The translations under genes were made by a program, and so were the position numbers. This document shows, in pieces, positions 51,397 to 59,836 of a stretch of 64,000 nt of DNA (position 1 is its first letter; every line of letters starts with the position of its first letter). The stretch spans positions 1,674,001-1,738,000 of the forward strand of contig AP031437.1 in the NCBI GenBank assembly GCA_042854365.1, written 5' to 3'. The notes beneath the pieces were generated by a model. The model was not told the origin of the DNA. It saw only the letters and a program-made list of their open reading frames with translations, and searched no databases. This DNA is from Anaeromassilibacillus sp001305115. Lineage in GTDB: Bacteria > Bacillota > Clostridia > Oscillospirales > Acutalibacteraceae.

Positions 51397-51997
51397 GGTT
51401 CAGGACTCCTTCTATTGTATCGAAATTTCTGCGTTTGCTGTATTTCTCCGCACGGAGAATCTGCTGAATCGCCTCAACGGCGTTTTCAACCGTGTCGTTA
51501 ATGACCACATAGTCATACTCTTTCGCGTGTAAGATCTCCCCACGCGCTGCATCCAGACGCTTTTGAATCGCCTCTTCACTCTCTGTTCCGCGATCGCGCA
51601 AACGGCGTTCCAATTCCCGAATCGAAGGTGGTAGAATAAAAATCCCCACACAATCCGGACACTTCTGTTTGATCTGTGCGCCACCCTGAACCTCAATTTC
51701 CAGGATCACGTCGTTTCCTGTTTCCATCCAGTCGCGGATCGGCTTCTCCGGTGTACCGTAAAAATTCCCACAGTACTCAGCGCTTTCCAGCACTTCACCG
51801 CGCTCTCGCATACCAAGGAACTGTTCCCGCGTAACAAAATAGTAGTGTTGCCCATCCACTTCCCCTTCACGCGGTTTGCGTGTTGTGGCGGAGATGGAGA
51901 GCTTAATACTCGGGTCCCGCTGCAAAAGCATATGGAGAATCGTGTCCTTTCCTGCACCCGAAGGGCCGGAAAGTACAACCATCAATCCCTTAGTCAT
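51389..51997 (-). CDS. gmk: Guanylate kinase
   Basis: A 202-residue kinase converting GMP to GDP: P-loop LSGPSGAGKDTILHML, SISATTRKPREGEVDGQHYY GMP-binding segment, EIEVQGGAQIKQKCPDCVGI. ATG 51997 with GGAGGAG upstream overlaps the remA end by 8 bases; the longer upstream frame runs through remA. Confidence 0.95.
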   Translation of the reverse strand: MTKGLMVVLSGPSGAGKDTILHMLLQRDPSIKLSISATTRKPREGEVDGQHYYFVTREQFLGMRERGEVLESAEYCGNFYGTPEKPIRDWMETGNDVILEIEVQGGAQIKQKCPDCVGIFILPPSIRELERRLRDRGTESEEAIQKRLDAARGEILHAKEYDYVVINDTVENAVEAIQQILRAEKYSKRRNFDTIEGVLNHD

Positions 51998-52268
51998 CTT
52001 CGTCGAGCTCCTCCTCGTCCTCAAGGTCCTCATCGCGGTCATTCAGGCGGTTTGCAACCGTCTCCGGCTGCACCGCAGAAAGAATCACATGGTCGCTATC
52101 GGTCACAATCACCGCACGGGTGCGGCGTCCATAGGTTGCGTCAATCAAAGAGCCGCGCTCTTTGGCATCCTGAATGATACGCTTGATTGGCGCAGACTCA
52201 GGGCTGACGATGGCAACCAGCCGGTTTGCAGAAACCATATTGCCAAAGCCGATGTTGATGAGCTTCAT
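51990..52268 (-). CDS. remA: RemA/DUF370 regulator
   Basis: A 92-residue DNA-binding protein: MKLINIGFGNMVSANRLVAI, VSPESAPIKRIIQDAKERGS, DATYGRRTRAVIVTDSDHVI, then an acidic end (DRDEDLEDEEELDEDD). RemA activates biofilm matrix and osmoprotection genes in B. subtilis; the order yicC-remA-gmk is conserved. The acidic tail is longer than in Bacillus. Confidence 0.9.
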   Translation of the reverse strand: MKLINIGFGNMVSANRLVAIVSPESAPIKRIIQDAKERGSLIDATYGRRTRAVIVTDSDHVILSAVQPETVANRLNDRDEDLEDEEELDEDD

Positions 52269-52295
52269 GTTGAAAATGCCTCCTATCGCCAATCT

Positions 52296-53174
52296 TTATT
52301 CAATGTTTTGAATCTGTTCCCGAATTTTTTCGATCTCTGCCTTGATATCCACCACCAGATAGGCGATCTGTGAATCCACCGCCTTAGACCCAATGGTGTT
52401 TGCCTCTCGGTTCATCTCCTGCACCAGGAAATCCAGCTTACGGCCCACCGGCTCGGCAGATTCCAACATCTGGTGCATTTGATCGAAATGGCTGCGCAGC
52501 CGGACAGTCTCTTCTGCTACTGCAACTTTATCCGCAAAAATCGCCGCCTCGGTTAAAATCCGCTGCTCGTCAATCTTGGCATCCGCCAACATCTCCTCCA
52601 ACCGGGCCTGGAGTTTTTGCTGGTATTCCAACACCGTCTGTGGAGAGCGTTCTTCGATCTGGTCGACCAACCGAAGGATTCGCTCTGCATGGGAGATCAC
52701 GTCTTCTTTCATGCGTTGGCCTTCCCGCTCGCGCATGGCAAGGAAGGACTCCATCGCACAATCCGCCCCCTTTTGGACCACTGCCCATATCGCATCCTCG
52801 TCCTCCGGCGCTTTATGCACGGAAAAAATCTCTGAATATCGGGATACCGTACTTACCGAGAGATCATCCCGCAAGTTATAGCGCTCCGCCAGTTCATGCA
52901 GCGCATGGACATATCCCGCCGCCAGGGAATGATTCACCTGCACCTGAGCATCTGCATCCTCCAAAGTCTCGATGGATACATACACATCCACCTTCCCACG
53001 CGAAACCCGTTCCTGCAAATACCCCTTGAGCCGCTCTTCCAGAAACCCATATCCACGGGTAATTCGGGAAGAGAATTCGAAATAACGGTGGTTCACCGAT
53101 TTGATCTCCACCGTAATCTGCCGCCCCTCAACGACCCCTTCGAACCGGCCGTAGCCGGTCATGCTTTTGATCAC
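52296..53174 (-). CDS. yicC: YicC-family endoribonuclease
   Basis: A 292-residue protein with the family start MIKSMTGYGRFEGVVEGRQI, the segment VEIKSVNHRYFEFSSRITRG, and the conserved C-terminus LDFLVQEMNREANTIGSKAV ... IKAEIEKIREQIQNIE. YicC proteins are oligomeric RNases implicated in RNA turnover. It is the first gene of the long operon running to spoVM and follows a strong promoter. Confidence 0.92.
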   Translation of the reverse strand: MIKSMTGYGRFEGVVEGRQITVEIKSVNHRYFEFSSRITRGYGFLEERLKGYLQERVSRGKVDVYVSIETLEDADAQVQVNHSLAAGYVHALHELAERYNLRDDLSVSTVSRYSEIFSVHKAPEDEDAIWAVVQKGADCAMESFLAMREREGQRMKEDVISHAERILRLVDQIEERSPQTVLEYQQKLQARLEEMLADAKIDEQRILTEAAIFADKVAVAEETVRLRSHFDQMHQMLESAEPVGRKLDFLVQEMNREANTIGSKAVDSQIAYLVVDIKAEIEKIREQIQNIE

Positions 53175-53257
53175 ATTATCATCTCAATTCAACTGGCAAT
53201 TCTCTGCCGTTTTCTTGTTTTTTCGGCCTCGGAAGGCCTTTTTTCATAAGTATTCTT

Positions 53258-53287
53258 ATTTTAACAGTTTCCCTATCAGCTTGTCAA
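53258..53287 (-). promoter_or_regulatory. Sigma-A promoter of the yicC-remA-gmk operon
   Basis: TTGACA (53282-53287, minus), 18-base spacer, TAAAAT (53258-53263), about 84 bases before yicC. A small GGCCTTCCGAGGCC hairpin lies in the leader. Confidence 0.85.
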
Positions 53288-53460
53288 GGAAAACACTGGG
53301 AATCTTCTTGCCATGCCATAATCTCAAAATAAAAACAGCCTGTTCGGGGAAGGGATGACTACTATTTCTTCTTTTGCATATATCCTGTGGGAACAGATTC
53401 TTCCCTCTCTTTTTTATGGGCAATATAAGTTTACATATGGCAAAAGACGCATAAACACAG

Positions 53461-53503
53461 AAAAAGCGGGACTTCCTCTGTAGAAAGAAGATTCCCGCTT
53501 TTA
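53461..53503 (-). terminator. Terminator of the thiD-thiC-HAD operon
   Basis: AAAAAGCGGG-ACTTC ... GAAG-AT-TCCCGCTTTT, a long stem with T run on the minus strand. The rest of 53288-53565 holds no gene I can support. Confidence 0.85.
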
Positions 53504-53565
53504 CTCTCCATATCGAACTCTTACACCATCTCTAGGATCGATGGCGCGCCCATTCCGTAGCCTCT

Positions 53566-54216
53566 CTACAAGAGTTCTTCAAAGCTACGGATATAAACGT
53601 CCGCCAACTTTTTCAATTCCCCTTGCGTACTTCCAGAACAAGCATCGTATACGCCAACCGTATGCATGCCGGCTGTGCGTGCCCCCTGAATTCCGGGGAG
53701 TATATCCTCAAATACCACACAGCTTTCTGGCAAAACATCCAATTTTTTCGCTGCCAATAAGTAGACATCGGGGAATCCCTTTCCCCTGCTGGTTTCCTCC
53801 GTCGATGCTATTGCACCAAACCATCCTTCAATTCCATGGTGGCACAAAGCGGGCCAATAAAGCTCTTTTGGCAGCGCCGTCGCTATTGCCAGCACAATCC
53901 CCTGCCCGCGCAACTTCTCTAAGTAGTCCCGTGCGCCAGGTTTCATCTGGATAATATTTCCATACCGATAGATCGCCATTCTGTTCCACTCTGCCACAAT
54001 TTCCTCCGGAGTCTCCGGAAAGTGAAACCGCTCCTTGGCATAAGCCGCTGCATCGAGAAACCCCATCGAAGCGATGCACTCGCAATATCCATCCGGTACG
54101 GTTAAGCCGCGCTTCTGCAAGAACTCCTCGTCGATTTCCTCCCAGACATGCAGCGAATCGAGCAAAGTCCCGTCCAGATCGAAAATGGCTGCCTGTACGT
54201 TTTCAATCCCCATCAT
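53566..54216 (-). CDS. HAD-superfamily phosphatase (beta-phosphoglucomutase-like)
   Basis: A 216-residue hydrolase: AAIFDLDGTLLDSLHVWEEI (nucleophile Asp), YLEKLRGQGIVLAIATALPK, KGFPDVYLLAAKKLDVLPES, VVFEDILPGIQGARTAGMHT. The start overlaps the thiC stop by 4 bases, so it is the third gene of a TPP-riboswitch operon. This suggests a phosphatase for a thiamine-pathway phosphate ester; that is inference from context only. Confidence 0.85.
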   Translation of the reverse strand: MMGIENVQAAIFDLDGTLLDSLHVWEEIDEEFLQKRGLTVPDGYCECIASMGFLDAAAYAKERFHFPETPEEIVAEWNRMAIYRYGNIIQMKPGARDYLEKLRGQGIVLAIATALPKELYWPALCHHGIEGWFGAIASTEETSRGKGFPDVYLLAAKKLDVLPESCVVFEDILPGIQGARTAGMHTVGVYDACSGSTQGELKKLADVYIRSFEELL

Positions 54217-55532
54217 TTCTTAATCTCGCTTTGCAGAATCTCAACGCTCTCCCCGCTGAGAATGCGGTTGGTTGTGCGGACTGCACACATCTTGCCGCAC
54301 ATCGAGCAGCTGTGCTTATCGGAGGCCGGAACACTCTCATAATAGGCCTTGGCTTTCTCCCCATCGATTGCCAGTCGGAACTGCTCCTCCCAATTAAAGC
54401 GCTGGCGGGCTTCTGCCATAGCATCGTCTTGCTTGCGCGCCCCGCGTACCCCTTTCGCGATGTCCGCCGCATGAGCCGCAATCTTAGATGCGACAATCCC
54501 CTCGCGCACGTCGGAGAGATCCGGCAAACGCAGGTGTTCCGCCGGGGTCACATAACACAGAAAATCCGCCCCATTTGCTGCTGCAATCGCGCCGCCGATC
54601 GCCGATGTAATATGATCGTATCCCGGAGCAATATCGGTCACCAGCGGCCCCAACACATAGAACGGGGCTCCGTGGCAAAGGCGTTTTTCCATCTTCATGT
54701 TGGCTGCAATCTCATCCATGGCCATATGGCCTGGCCCCTCTACCATCACCTGTACGTCTTTCTCCCAAGCGCGCTGGGTCAGATTTCCCAATTCGATCAG
54801 TTCGCCAATCTGCCCCGCATCGGTCGCATCGTCCAGGCAACCGGGGCGAAGCGCATCCCCCAAACTGATGGTCACGTCGTATTCCCGCAGGATATCCATC
54901 ACTTCGTCGTAGTATTCATAGAAGGGGTTTTCGTTTCCAGTCATCTTCATCCAGGCAAACAACAAGGAACCGCCGCGAGACACGATATTCATCTTCCGTT
55001 TGGAACGCTCAAAACCTTCCACTGCACGGCGATTGATGCCTGCGTGGATGGTCATAAAGTCCACCCCCTCTTCCGCATGGGCGCGCACAACCTTGAGAAA
55101 ATCTTGCGCTGTCATATCCATCAGGTCCTTTTCCAGGTAGCCAATGGCATCGTAAACCGGGACGGTCCCAATCATTGCAGGGGAATATTCGATCAGTTTT
55201 TCGCGGAATTCACGCGTCTTCCCATAGTTACTCAAATCCATGATGGCTTCCGCACCGAATTGCACCGCCAGCTGAACTTTCTGCATTTCTGCACAATAGT
55301 CGGCGCAATCGCCGGAAATCCCCAAATTCACATTGATTTTTGTCCGCAACCCCTCGCCCACTCCATTCGGGTTCAGAGACTTGTGCCGTACATTTGCGGG
55401 AATGATTACCCGCCCTGCCGCCACCAGAGGAAGAAGTTCTTCCTCCGTATACCCTTCTTTTTGTGCTACAACAGAAAGTTCTTTGGTAACAATTCCTTTT
55501 TTCGCTGCTTCCATTTGCGTCTTATATTCCAT
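54213..55532 (-). CDS. thiC: Phosphomethylpyrimidine synthase ThiC
   Basis: A 439-residue radical-SAM enzyme making HMP-P from AIR. Core motifs: GRVIIPANVRHKSLNPNGVG, KINVNLGISGDCADYCAEMQ, GVDFMTIHAGINRRAVEGFE, VMVEGPGHMAMDEIAANMKM. The cluster cysteines near the C-terminus read CSMCGKMC, a CX2CX3C spacing, one residue shorter than CSMCGPKFC in E. coli-type ThiC. A BzaF-like role (benzimidazole synthesis) is possible for ThiC paralogues, but the riboswitch and thiD partner favour thiamine. ATG 55532 follows AAAGGAG. Confidence 0.93.
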   Translation of the reverse strand: MEYKTQMEAAKKGIVTKELSVVAQKEGYTEEELLPLVAAGRVIIPANVRHKSLNPNGVGEGLRTKINVNLGISGDCADYCAEMQKVQLAVQFGAEAIMDLSNYGKTREFREKLIEYSPAMIGTVPVYDAIGYLEKDLMDMTAQDFLKVVRAHAEEGVDFMTIHAGINRRAVEGFERSKRKMNIVSRGGSLLFAWMKMTGNENPFYEYYDEVMDILREYDVTISLGDALRPGCLDDATDAGQIGELIELGNLTQRAWEKDVQVMVEGPGHMAMDEIAANMKMEKRLCHGAPFYVLGPLVTDIAPGYDHITSAIGGAIAAANGADFLCYVTPAEHLRLPDLSDVREGIVASKIAAHAADIAKGVRGARKQDDAMAEARQRFNWEEQFRLAIDGEKAKAYYESVPASDKHSCSMCGKMCAVRTTNRILSGESVEILQSEIKK

Positions 55533-55545
55533 GTTTCTGTCTCCT

Positions 55546-56361
55546 TTATTCAATCTCCGCGCCATTGGTCAAACCGTTCCTATAGACGTCGTAAAAATGG
55601 TTGGTGGGGCCATATCCCTTTCCAATAGACAACGCGTGGCGAATCGCCATGGTGACATAAGCTTTTGCACGTTCTACCGCGACCGGCATCTCCAATCCCA
55701 ACGCTAGATTTGCGGCAATTGCGGAGGAATAGGTACATCCAGTGCCATGGGTGTTCTTGGTTGGAATTCGTTCCGCGGTATAGTGGTGTATCTGTTTTCC
55801 ATCAAATAGCACGTCCACCGCGTCCCCCTGTGCATGGCCGCCCTTGACCAATACCCCTTTCGGCCCCATCGCCTGAATTCGCCGGGCAGCCTCTTCCATC
55901 TCTTCGATAGAGCGGATGGAACATCCTGCGATTTTTTCTGCTTCCGGAATGTTCGGCGTCAGAAGTGTAGCCAACGGGAGGACTGTTTGAATTAGCCGAT
56001 CTACCGAACAAGGGTCCATGAGCGGACATCCGTTTTTGGCATACATCACAGGATCAATCACCACATGTTCCGGCCGATACTCCCGTAGCTTTTCTGCCAC
56101 CGCTTCCATGCACGGCGGCTGGGAAAGCATTCCCACCTTGACTGCATCCGGCCGGATATCCTCAAACACCGCATCGATCTGCTGGCGAATCACATCCGGG
56201 GACACATCCTCAATGGCGATGACACGGCTGGTATTCTCCGCTACAACGGAGACGATCACACTCATCCCATAGACACCGTGCGCGGAAAAAGTCTTTAAGT
56301 CCGCCTGAATTCCTGCTCCGCCACTGCAATCCGAGCCGGCGATTGTCAATGCTTTTTTCAA
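55546..56361 (-). CDS. thiD: HMP kinase / HMP-P kinase
   Basis: A 271-residue kinase: LTIAGSDCSGGAGIQADLKT, DPVMYAKNGCPLMDPCS, GVLVKGGHAQGDAVDVLFDG, NTHGTGCTYSSAIAANLALG (anion hole). TTG at 56361 is the start (GGAAGG upstream); the ORF upstream of it is the riboswitch leader. First gene of thiD-thiC-HAD. Confidence 0.93.
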   Translation of the reverse strand: MKKALTIAGSDCSGGAGIQADLKTFSAHGVYGMSVIVSVVAENTSRVIAIEDVSPDVIRQQIDAVFEDIRPDAVKVGMLSQPPCMEAVAEKLREYRPEHVVIDPVMYAKNGCPLMDPCSVDRLIQTVLPLATLLTPNIPEAEKIAGCSIRSIEEMEEAARRIQAMGPKGVLVKGGHAQGDAVDVLFDGKQIHHYTAERIPTKNTHGTGCTYSSAIAANLALGLEMPVAVERAKAYVTMAIRHALSIGKGYGPTNHFYDVYRNGLTNGAEIE

Positions 56362-56414
56362 CAGACATCCTTCCTTTCTTTCGGCCGTTCGCCCCCTGTT
56401 CGTGAAAACAGGCA

Positions 56415-56444
56415 CAAAAAAACGCCTGCCTCCCGGCAAGCGCT
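56415..56444 (-). terminator. Riboswitch-controlled terminator
   Basis: On the minus strand CGCTTGCC ggga GGCAGGCG followed by seven T. It lies between the TPP aptamer and thiD, so it is the likely expression platform: TPP bound, transcription stops here. Confidence 0.85.
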
Positions 56445-56470
56445 CCCATTCCAATCTTCATTGGCTTTGC

Positions 56471-56546
56471 TTCCCTACGACAGTATTAACCGACAGGTTC
56501 TAAGGGTCAGGTTTTACCTTCTCAACCGCAAAAGCAGTTCCCCCGC
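56471..56546 (-). promoter_or_regulatory. TPP (THI-element) riboswitch
   Basis: On the minus strand GCGGGGGAACTGCTTTTGCG, GTTGAGA, then CCTGACCCTTAGAACCTG, and GTTAATACTGTCGTAGGGAA. These are the conserved parts of the THI-box (GGGG..., CTGAGA, ACCCTT-GAACCTG, TAATAC, CGTAGGGAA). It sits directly upstream of thiD-thiC and a terminator hairpin, so high TPP should switch the operon off. Confidence 0.95.
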
Positions 56547-56578
56547 AAACGTCCATATTTCATTTTCTTTTGATAAAG

Positions 56579-56607
56579 ATTATAGCACCACTGACAGTTT
56601 CTGTCAA
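56579..56607 (-). promoter_or_regulatory. Sigma-A promoter of the thi operon
   Basis: TTGACA (56602-56607, minus), 17-base spacer, TATAAT (56579-56584), a consensus promoter. TGACAG ttt CTGTCA forms an inverted repeat overlapping the -35. Confidence 0.9.
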
Positions 56608-56619
56608 TGAAAGGCGGTC

Positions 56620-56648
56620 TTTCTTTAGGACAAGTTTCATGCTATAAT
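56620..56648 (+). promoter_or_regulatory. Promoter of the rluA-type gene leader
   Basis: TATAAT at 56643-56648 with a weak -35 (TTTCTT) 17 bases upstream, divergent from the thi promoter. Confidence 0.55.
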
Positions 56649-56667
56649 AACTATGTATATTTCATTT

Positions 56668-56778
56668 GAAAGGATTGATGAATCAGGGGGAATTTATGCT
56701 TTTTTACGGAATCCCTCTGTCCTTTCTTGCAGCCCGCGTCCTAGGCGCGGAAGCCTCAACTCAAGTTCCAATCCTTTC
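56668..56778 (+). ncRNA. Candidate structured leader RNA upstream of rluA-type gene
   Basis: A 10-bp perfect closing stem GAAAGGATTG / CAATCCTTTC (56668-56677 with 56769-56778) encloses two further stems: CAGGGGGAATT / GAATCCCTCTG (56684-56694 with 56709-56719; one mismatch) and CCGCG / CGCGG (56734-56738 with 56746-56750). The layout is a three-way junction ending 17 bases before the ATG, so it could hide or expose the AGAGGA ribosome site. It does not match a riboswitch class I know. Confidence 0.45.
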
Positions 56779-56795
56779 ACAGAAAGAGGACATTT

Positions 56796-57758
56796 ATGAA
56801 ACAGGTGACCATCGGCTTAAATGATGCAGGCCAACGGCTTGATAAATTTCTAACAAAAACATATCCTAATTTGCCGCAATCCATGATGTACAAAAGTATC
56901 CGAAAAAAGGACATCAAGTGCAACGGAAAACGCTGCGAAATATCCACCCGGCTGTCTGCGGGGGATGTGCTAACTATGTATCTAAAAGACGAATTTTTCC
57001 AACAAGCACCAAAAGAATACGATTTTCTGAAAGCGCCCAATCAGTTAAACATTCTATATGAGGATGAAAATCTGATGCTGTTGGATAAAAAACCCGGTCT
57101 GATTGTGCATCCAGATGAGCACTATCATTTCGATTCTTTGATTGCGCGGGTGCAACATTATCTCTATGAGAAAGGGGAATTTAAGCCGGAAAATGAAGCG
57201 TCTTTTGCCCCTGCATTGATTAATCGAATCGACCGCAACACCGGCGGTATTGTGATGGCGGCTAAAAATGCAGAAACTTTGCGCATTATGAACGAAAAGG
57301 TCAAACAACGGGAACTCACAAAACTGTACCTCTGCATTGTCCATGGGCATATGCCTAAGCGTGAGGAAACCTTAGAAGGTTTTTTAGAAAAAAACGAGAG
57401 CCAAAACCGAGTCTATATATCCCGGCGTCCTACCAGCGATACCAAAAGCATTCGGACACGCTACCGTGTATTGGCCGAGCGTGCGCGGTATAGCCTGCTG
57501 GAGGTTGAGCTTTTGACTGGACGTACGCACCAAATTCGGGCGCATCTTGCTTCTATTGGGCATCCCCTTGCCGGCGATGGGAAATATGGAACCAATGCCA
57601 TCAACAAAGACTGTGGTTTTAAATACCAAGCATTGTATTCCTATAAACTACGTTTTCATTTTTCAACCCCTGCCGGTATTCTGGAATATTTGAATGGGCA
57701 AACCTTCGAAGCAAAACAGATTTGGTTCCTTGATGATTTCTATCGCTGGCCAGACTAG
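56796..57758 (+). CDS. RluA-family pseudouridine synthase
   Basis: A 320-residue enzyme with an N-terminal S4 domain (QRLDKFLTKTYPNLPQSMMY, KKDIKCNGKRCE) and catalytic RIDRNTGGIVMAAKN, whose Asp forms the adduct; TGRTHQIRAHLASIGHPLAG follows. It modifies uridines in rRNA or tRNA; the exact site cannot be told (RluC/RluD-like). AGAGGA precedes the ATG by 6 bases, behind a possible structured leader. Confidence 0.92.
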   Translation: MKQVTIGLNDAGQRLDKFLTKTYPNLPQSMMYKSIRKKDIKCNGKRCEISTRLSAGDVLTMYLKDEFFQQAPKEYDFLKAPNQLNILYEDENLMLLDKKPGLIVHPDEHYHFDSLIARVQHYLYEKGEFKPENEASFAPALINRIDRNTGGIVMAAKNAETLRIMNEKVKQRELTKLYLCIVHGHMPKREETLEGFLEKNESQNRVYISRRPTSDTKSIRTRYRVLAERARYSLLEVELLTGRTHQIRAHLASIGHPLAGDGKYGTNAINKDCGFKYQALYSYKLRFHFSTPAGILEYLNGQTFEAKQIWFLDDFYRWPD

Positions 57759-57853
57759 GCGGCTTTCTCTTAGTAAAGCATTTCGTCCGGTTTAACCGGA
57801 TATTTTGAGGAGTAGGTTGTAGCTTCTTTATATTGTTGTGAGGAGAATGGGAT

Positions 57854-59236
57854 ATGGCGGATAAATCAGAGGACTTCACGGGTCTTCTCAATTCAATTGA
57901 CGAGATTACAGAGCTGATCTATGTATCTGATCTGGAGACATACGATCTTTTATATATGAATAAAGCGGGAAGAAAAGCGTTCTCTTCTAATGCGGCTGCC
58001 GGCGGAAAATGTTATCAGGTTCTCCAAAAGCGTGATTCTCCCTGCCCATTTTGTACAAATCAAGTGTTACATACCGATAAAAGTTATGGCTGGGAATTTA
58101 CAAACCCGGTTACAGGCCGGCATTATTTTCTAAAAGACCGCTTGATCGAATGGCAGGGACGTCTTGCCCGTTTGGAAATTGCTTTTGATGTAACCAACTA
58201 TGAAAAGGAAAAGAACGAGCTTCGCTATGCGTTGGACTCGCAACAGATTGTCTTGGACTGTATCAAAATTCTTTATCAGGAGCGAGATTTAGACAAAGCG
58301 ATCAACTGTGTCCTGCAAATGATTGGACAATATCTTTCAGCCGACCGCGCTTACATCTTTCAAATTCGTGGTGACAAAATGGACAATACCTACGAATGGT
58401 GTCGTGAGGGCGTCCTCCCGCAAATCGATTTCTTGCAGGGGCTGGACCCGTCCATTGTTGTTCCATGGCAAAATGAATTGGACAATCACCAGTGCATCAT
58501 CATGAAAGATATTGAAGATATTAAAGGAGAACGGGTCTATGATGTTCTCTCCCCGCAGGACATCCAAAATATGGTGATTGCTCCTCTGGAGGAAAACGGA
58601 CGGATCAATGGATACTTTGGGGTGGACAACCCGCCGCATGAAAAAATTCGAAACATCGTCTCCCTGCTGGAGACGCTTCGGTATTTCATCATGGTTACTT
58701 TTCAGCGACATGCCGATGAACAACGGCTACAGCATTTAAGTCTCCACGATACATTGACCGGGGTTTATAACCGCAATAAATATACACTGGATATTCCAGA
58801 GATCACAAAATCCAGGGGGCCGATCGGTGTGGTTTATTTGGATTTCAATGGACTTAAGGAGACCAATGATTGCTACGGCCACTATTATGGCGACCAGGCT
58901 CTAAAACGTTGTTCCGAGTGTATGCGTTTGGTTTTCGAGGAAGCAAACCTCTACCGAACCGGCGGGGATGAGTTTGTAATTATCTCCTCACAGAAATCCC
59001 AAGAGGAATTTTTAAAGCTGGTCCGTACCCTAAAAGATTCTCTTGCAAAAGAACAGCTTCCTGTAGCCGTAGGTGCTCAGTGGCAGGAAAGCGCCGAAAA
59101 CCTAAGAAATTTAATCACATTAGCTGATCGTGCCATGTACGAGGACAAGCAACGCTTTTATGAAACAACACTTACACCAAATCCATTGACCCGTCGCCCA
59201 CGGGATTCCTCCTTGAGCCAGGAACCAAAGGCGTAG
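57854..59236 (+). CDS. PAS-GAF-GGDEF diguanylate cyclase
   Basis: A 460-residue signalling protein: a PAS-like N-terminus (ELIYVSDLETYDLLYMNKAG, with the pair CPFC), a GAF domain (~150-285: DKAINCVLQMIGQYLSADRA), and a GGDEF domain with the intact active site LYRTGGDEFVIIS and DTLTGVYNRNKYTLDI before it. No RxxD inhibitory site precedes GGDEF. It should make cyclic di-GMP in the cytoplasm; no membrane span is seen. GTGAGGAGAA precedes the ATG. Confidence 0.93.
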   Translation: MADKSEDFTGLLNSIDEITELIYVSDLETYDLLYMNKAGRKAFSSNAAAGGKCYQVLQKRDSPCPFCTNQVLHTDKSYGWEFTNPVTGRHYFLKDRLIEWQGRLARLEIAFDVTNYEKEKNELRYALDSQQIVLDCIKILYQERDLDKAINCVLQMIGQYLSADRAYIFQIRGDKMDNTYEWCREGVLPQIDFLQGLDPSIVVPWQNELDNHQCIIMKDIEDIKGERVYDVLSPQDIQNMVIAPLEENGRINGYFGVDNPPHEKIRNIVSLLETLRYFIMVTFQRHADEQRLQHLSLHDTLTGVYNRNKYTLDIPEITKSRGPIGVVYLDFNGLKETNDCYGHYYGDQALKRCSECMRLVFEEANLYRTGGDEFVIISSQKSQEEFLKLVRTLKDSLAKEQLPVAVGAQWQESAENLRNLITLADRAMYEDKQRFYETTLTPNPLTRRPRDSSLSQEPKA

Positions 59237-59426
59237 GAAATTGGCCCGTGTGGCGTTCATCCAGTAAAGCCTTTGTGGTGAAACTCCCTATCCGGCGCAA
59301 TCTGTCCTTCATATTTCTATCACCGGCAGATGTATAAATTCCGCATGTCCGTATTTTCCCGTGTTTTCTTCTCTTTTTCCGCGTATACTAACTCTATCCC
59401 ATTCTGCATGCGAGAGGAGGAGATAA

Positions 59427-59657
59427 ATGCCACGCGGAAGAAAAAAAGAAACGCTTGAGAATCTCACGGAGGAGCTTACGAAAGTGGATGACCGTATTGC
59501 ATATTATAAGCAACAGTTATCCAATCTAAAAGTGCATCGAAAGAAACTTTGCGCTGCCATTGAAAAGACCGAAATGGAATCCCTCTATGCAGCGGTCAAG
59601 GCTTCTGGAAAAACGCCAAAGGAATGGCTAACGCAATTCCACTCTGAAGGCCAATAA
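59427..59657 (+). CDS. Small basic coiled-coil protein, unknown function
   Basis: A 76-residue protein with an AT-hook-like start MPRGRKKETLENLTEELTKV, a coiled coil (DRIAYYKQQLSNLKVHRKKL) and the end SGKTPKEWLTQFHSEGQ. GAGAGGAGGAG precedes the ATG and a strong terminator follows, so it is a one-gene unit. The DNA-binding idea rests only on PRGRKK. The 59237-59426 spacer before it holds no other gene. Confidence 0.7.
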   Translation: MPRGRKKETLENLTEELTKVDDRIAYYKQQLSNLKVHRKKLCAAIEKTEMESLYAAVKASGKTPKEWLTQFHSEGQ

Positions 59658-59665
59658 ACTTGCAA

Positions 59666-59708
59666 AATAGGGCTGGGTTCTTTTTGTAAAAAAGAACCCA
59701 GCCCTATT
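59666..59708. terminator. Long perfect hairpin after the small basic gene
   Basis: AATAGGGCTGGGTTCTTTTT gta AAAAAGAACCCAGCCCTATT, 20-bp arms. It can act in either direction. Confidence 0.8.
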
Positions 59709-59766
59709 CATGCTTGCATTCCGTATCATTTGTTGGGGAATACCCCACAGAAAATTCATCGATATA

Positions 59767-59806
59767 AAAACAACGCCGTTGAATCTACGTTCAACGGCGT
59801 TGTTTT
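59767..59806 (-). terminator. Terminator of secDF
   Basis: AAAACAACGCCGTTGAA tctacg TTCAACGGCGTTGTTTT, 17-bp perfect stem with T run on the minus strand, 30 bases after the secF stop. Confidence 0.93.
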
Positions 59807-59836
59807 AGGGAACCCTGACGGACTCCTCAAACCAAC

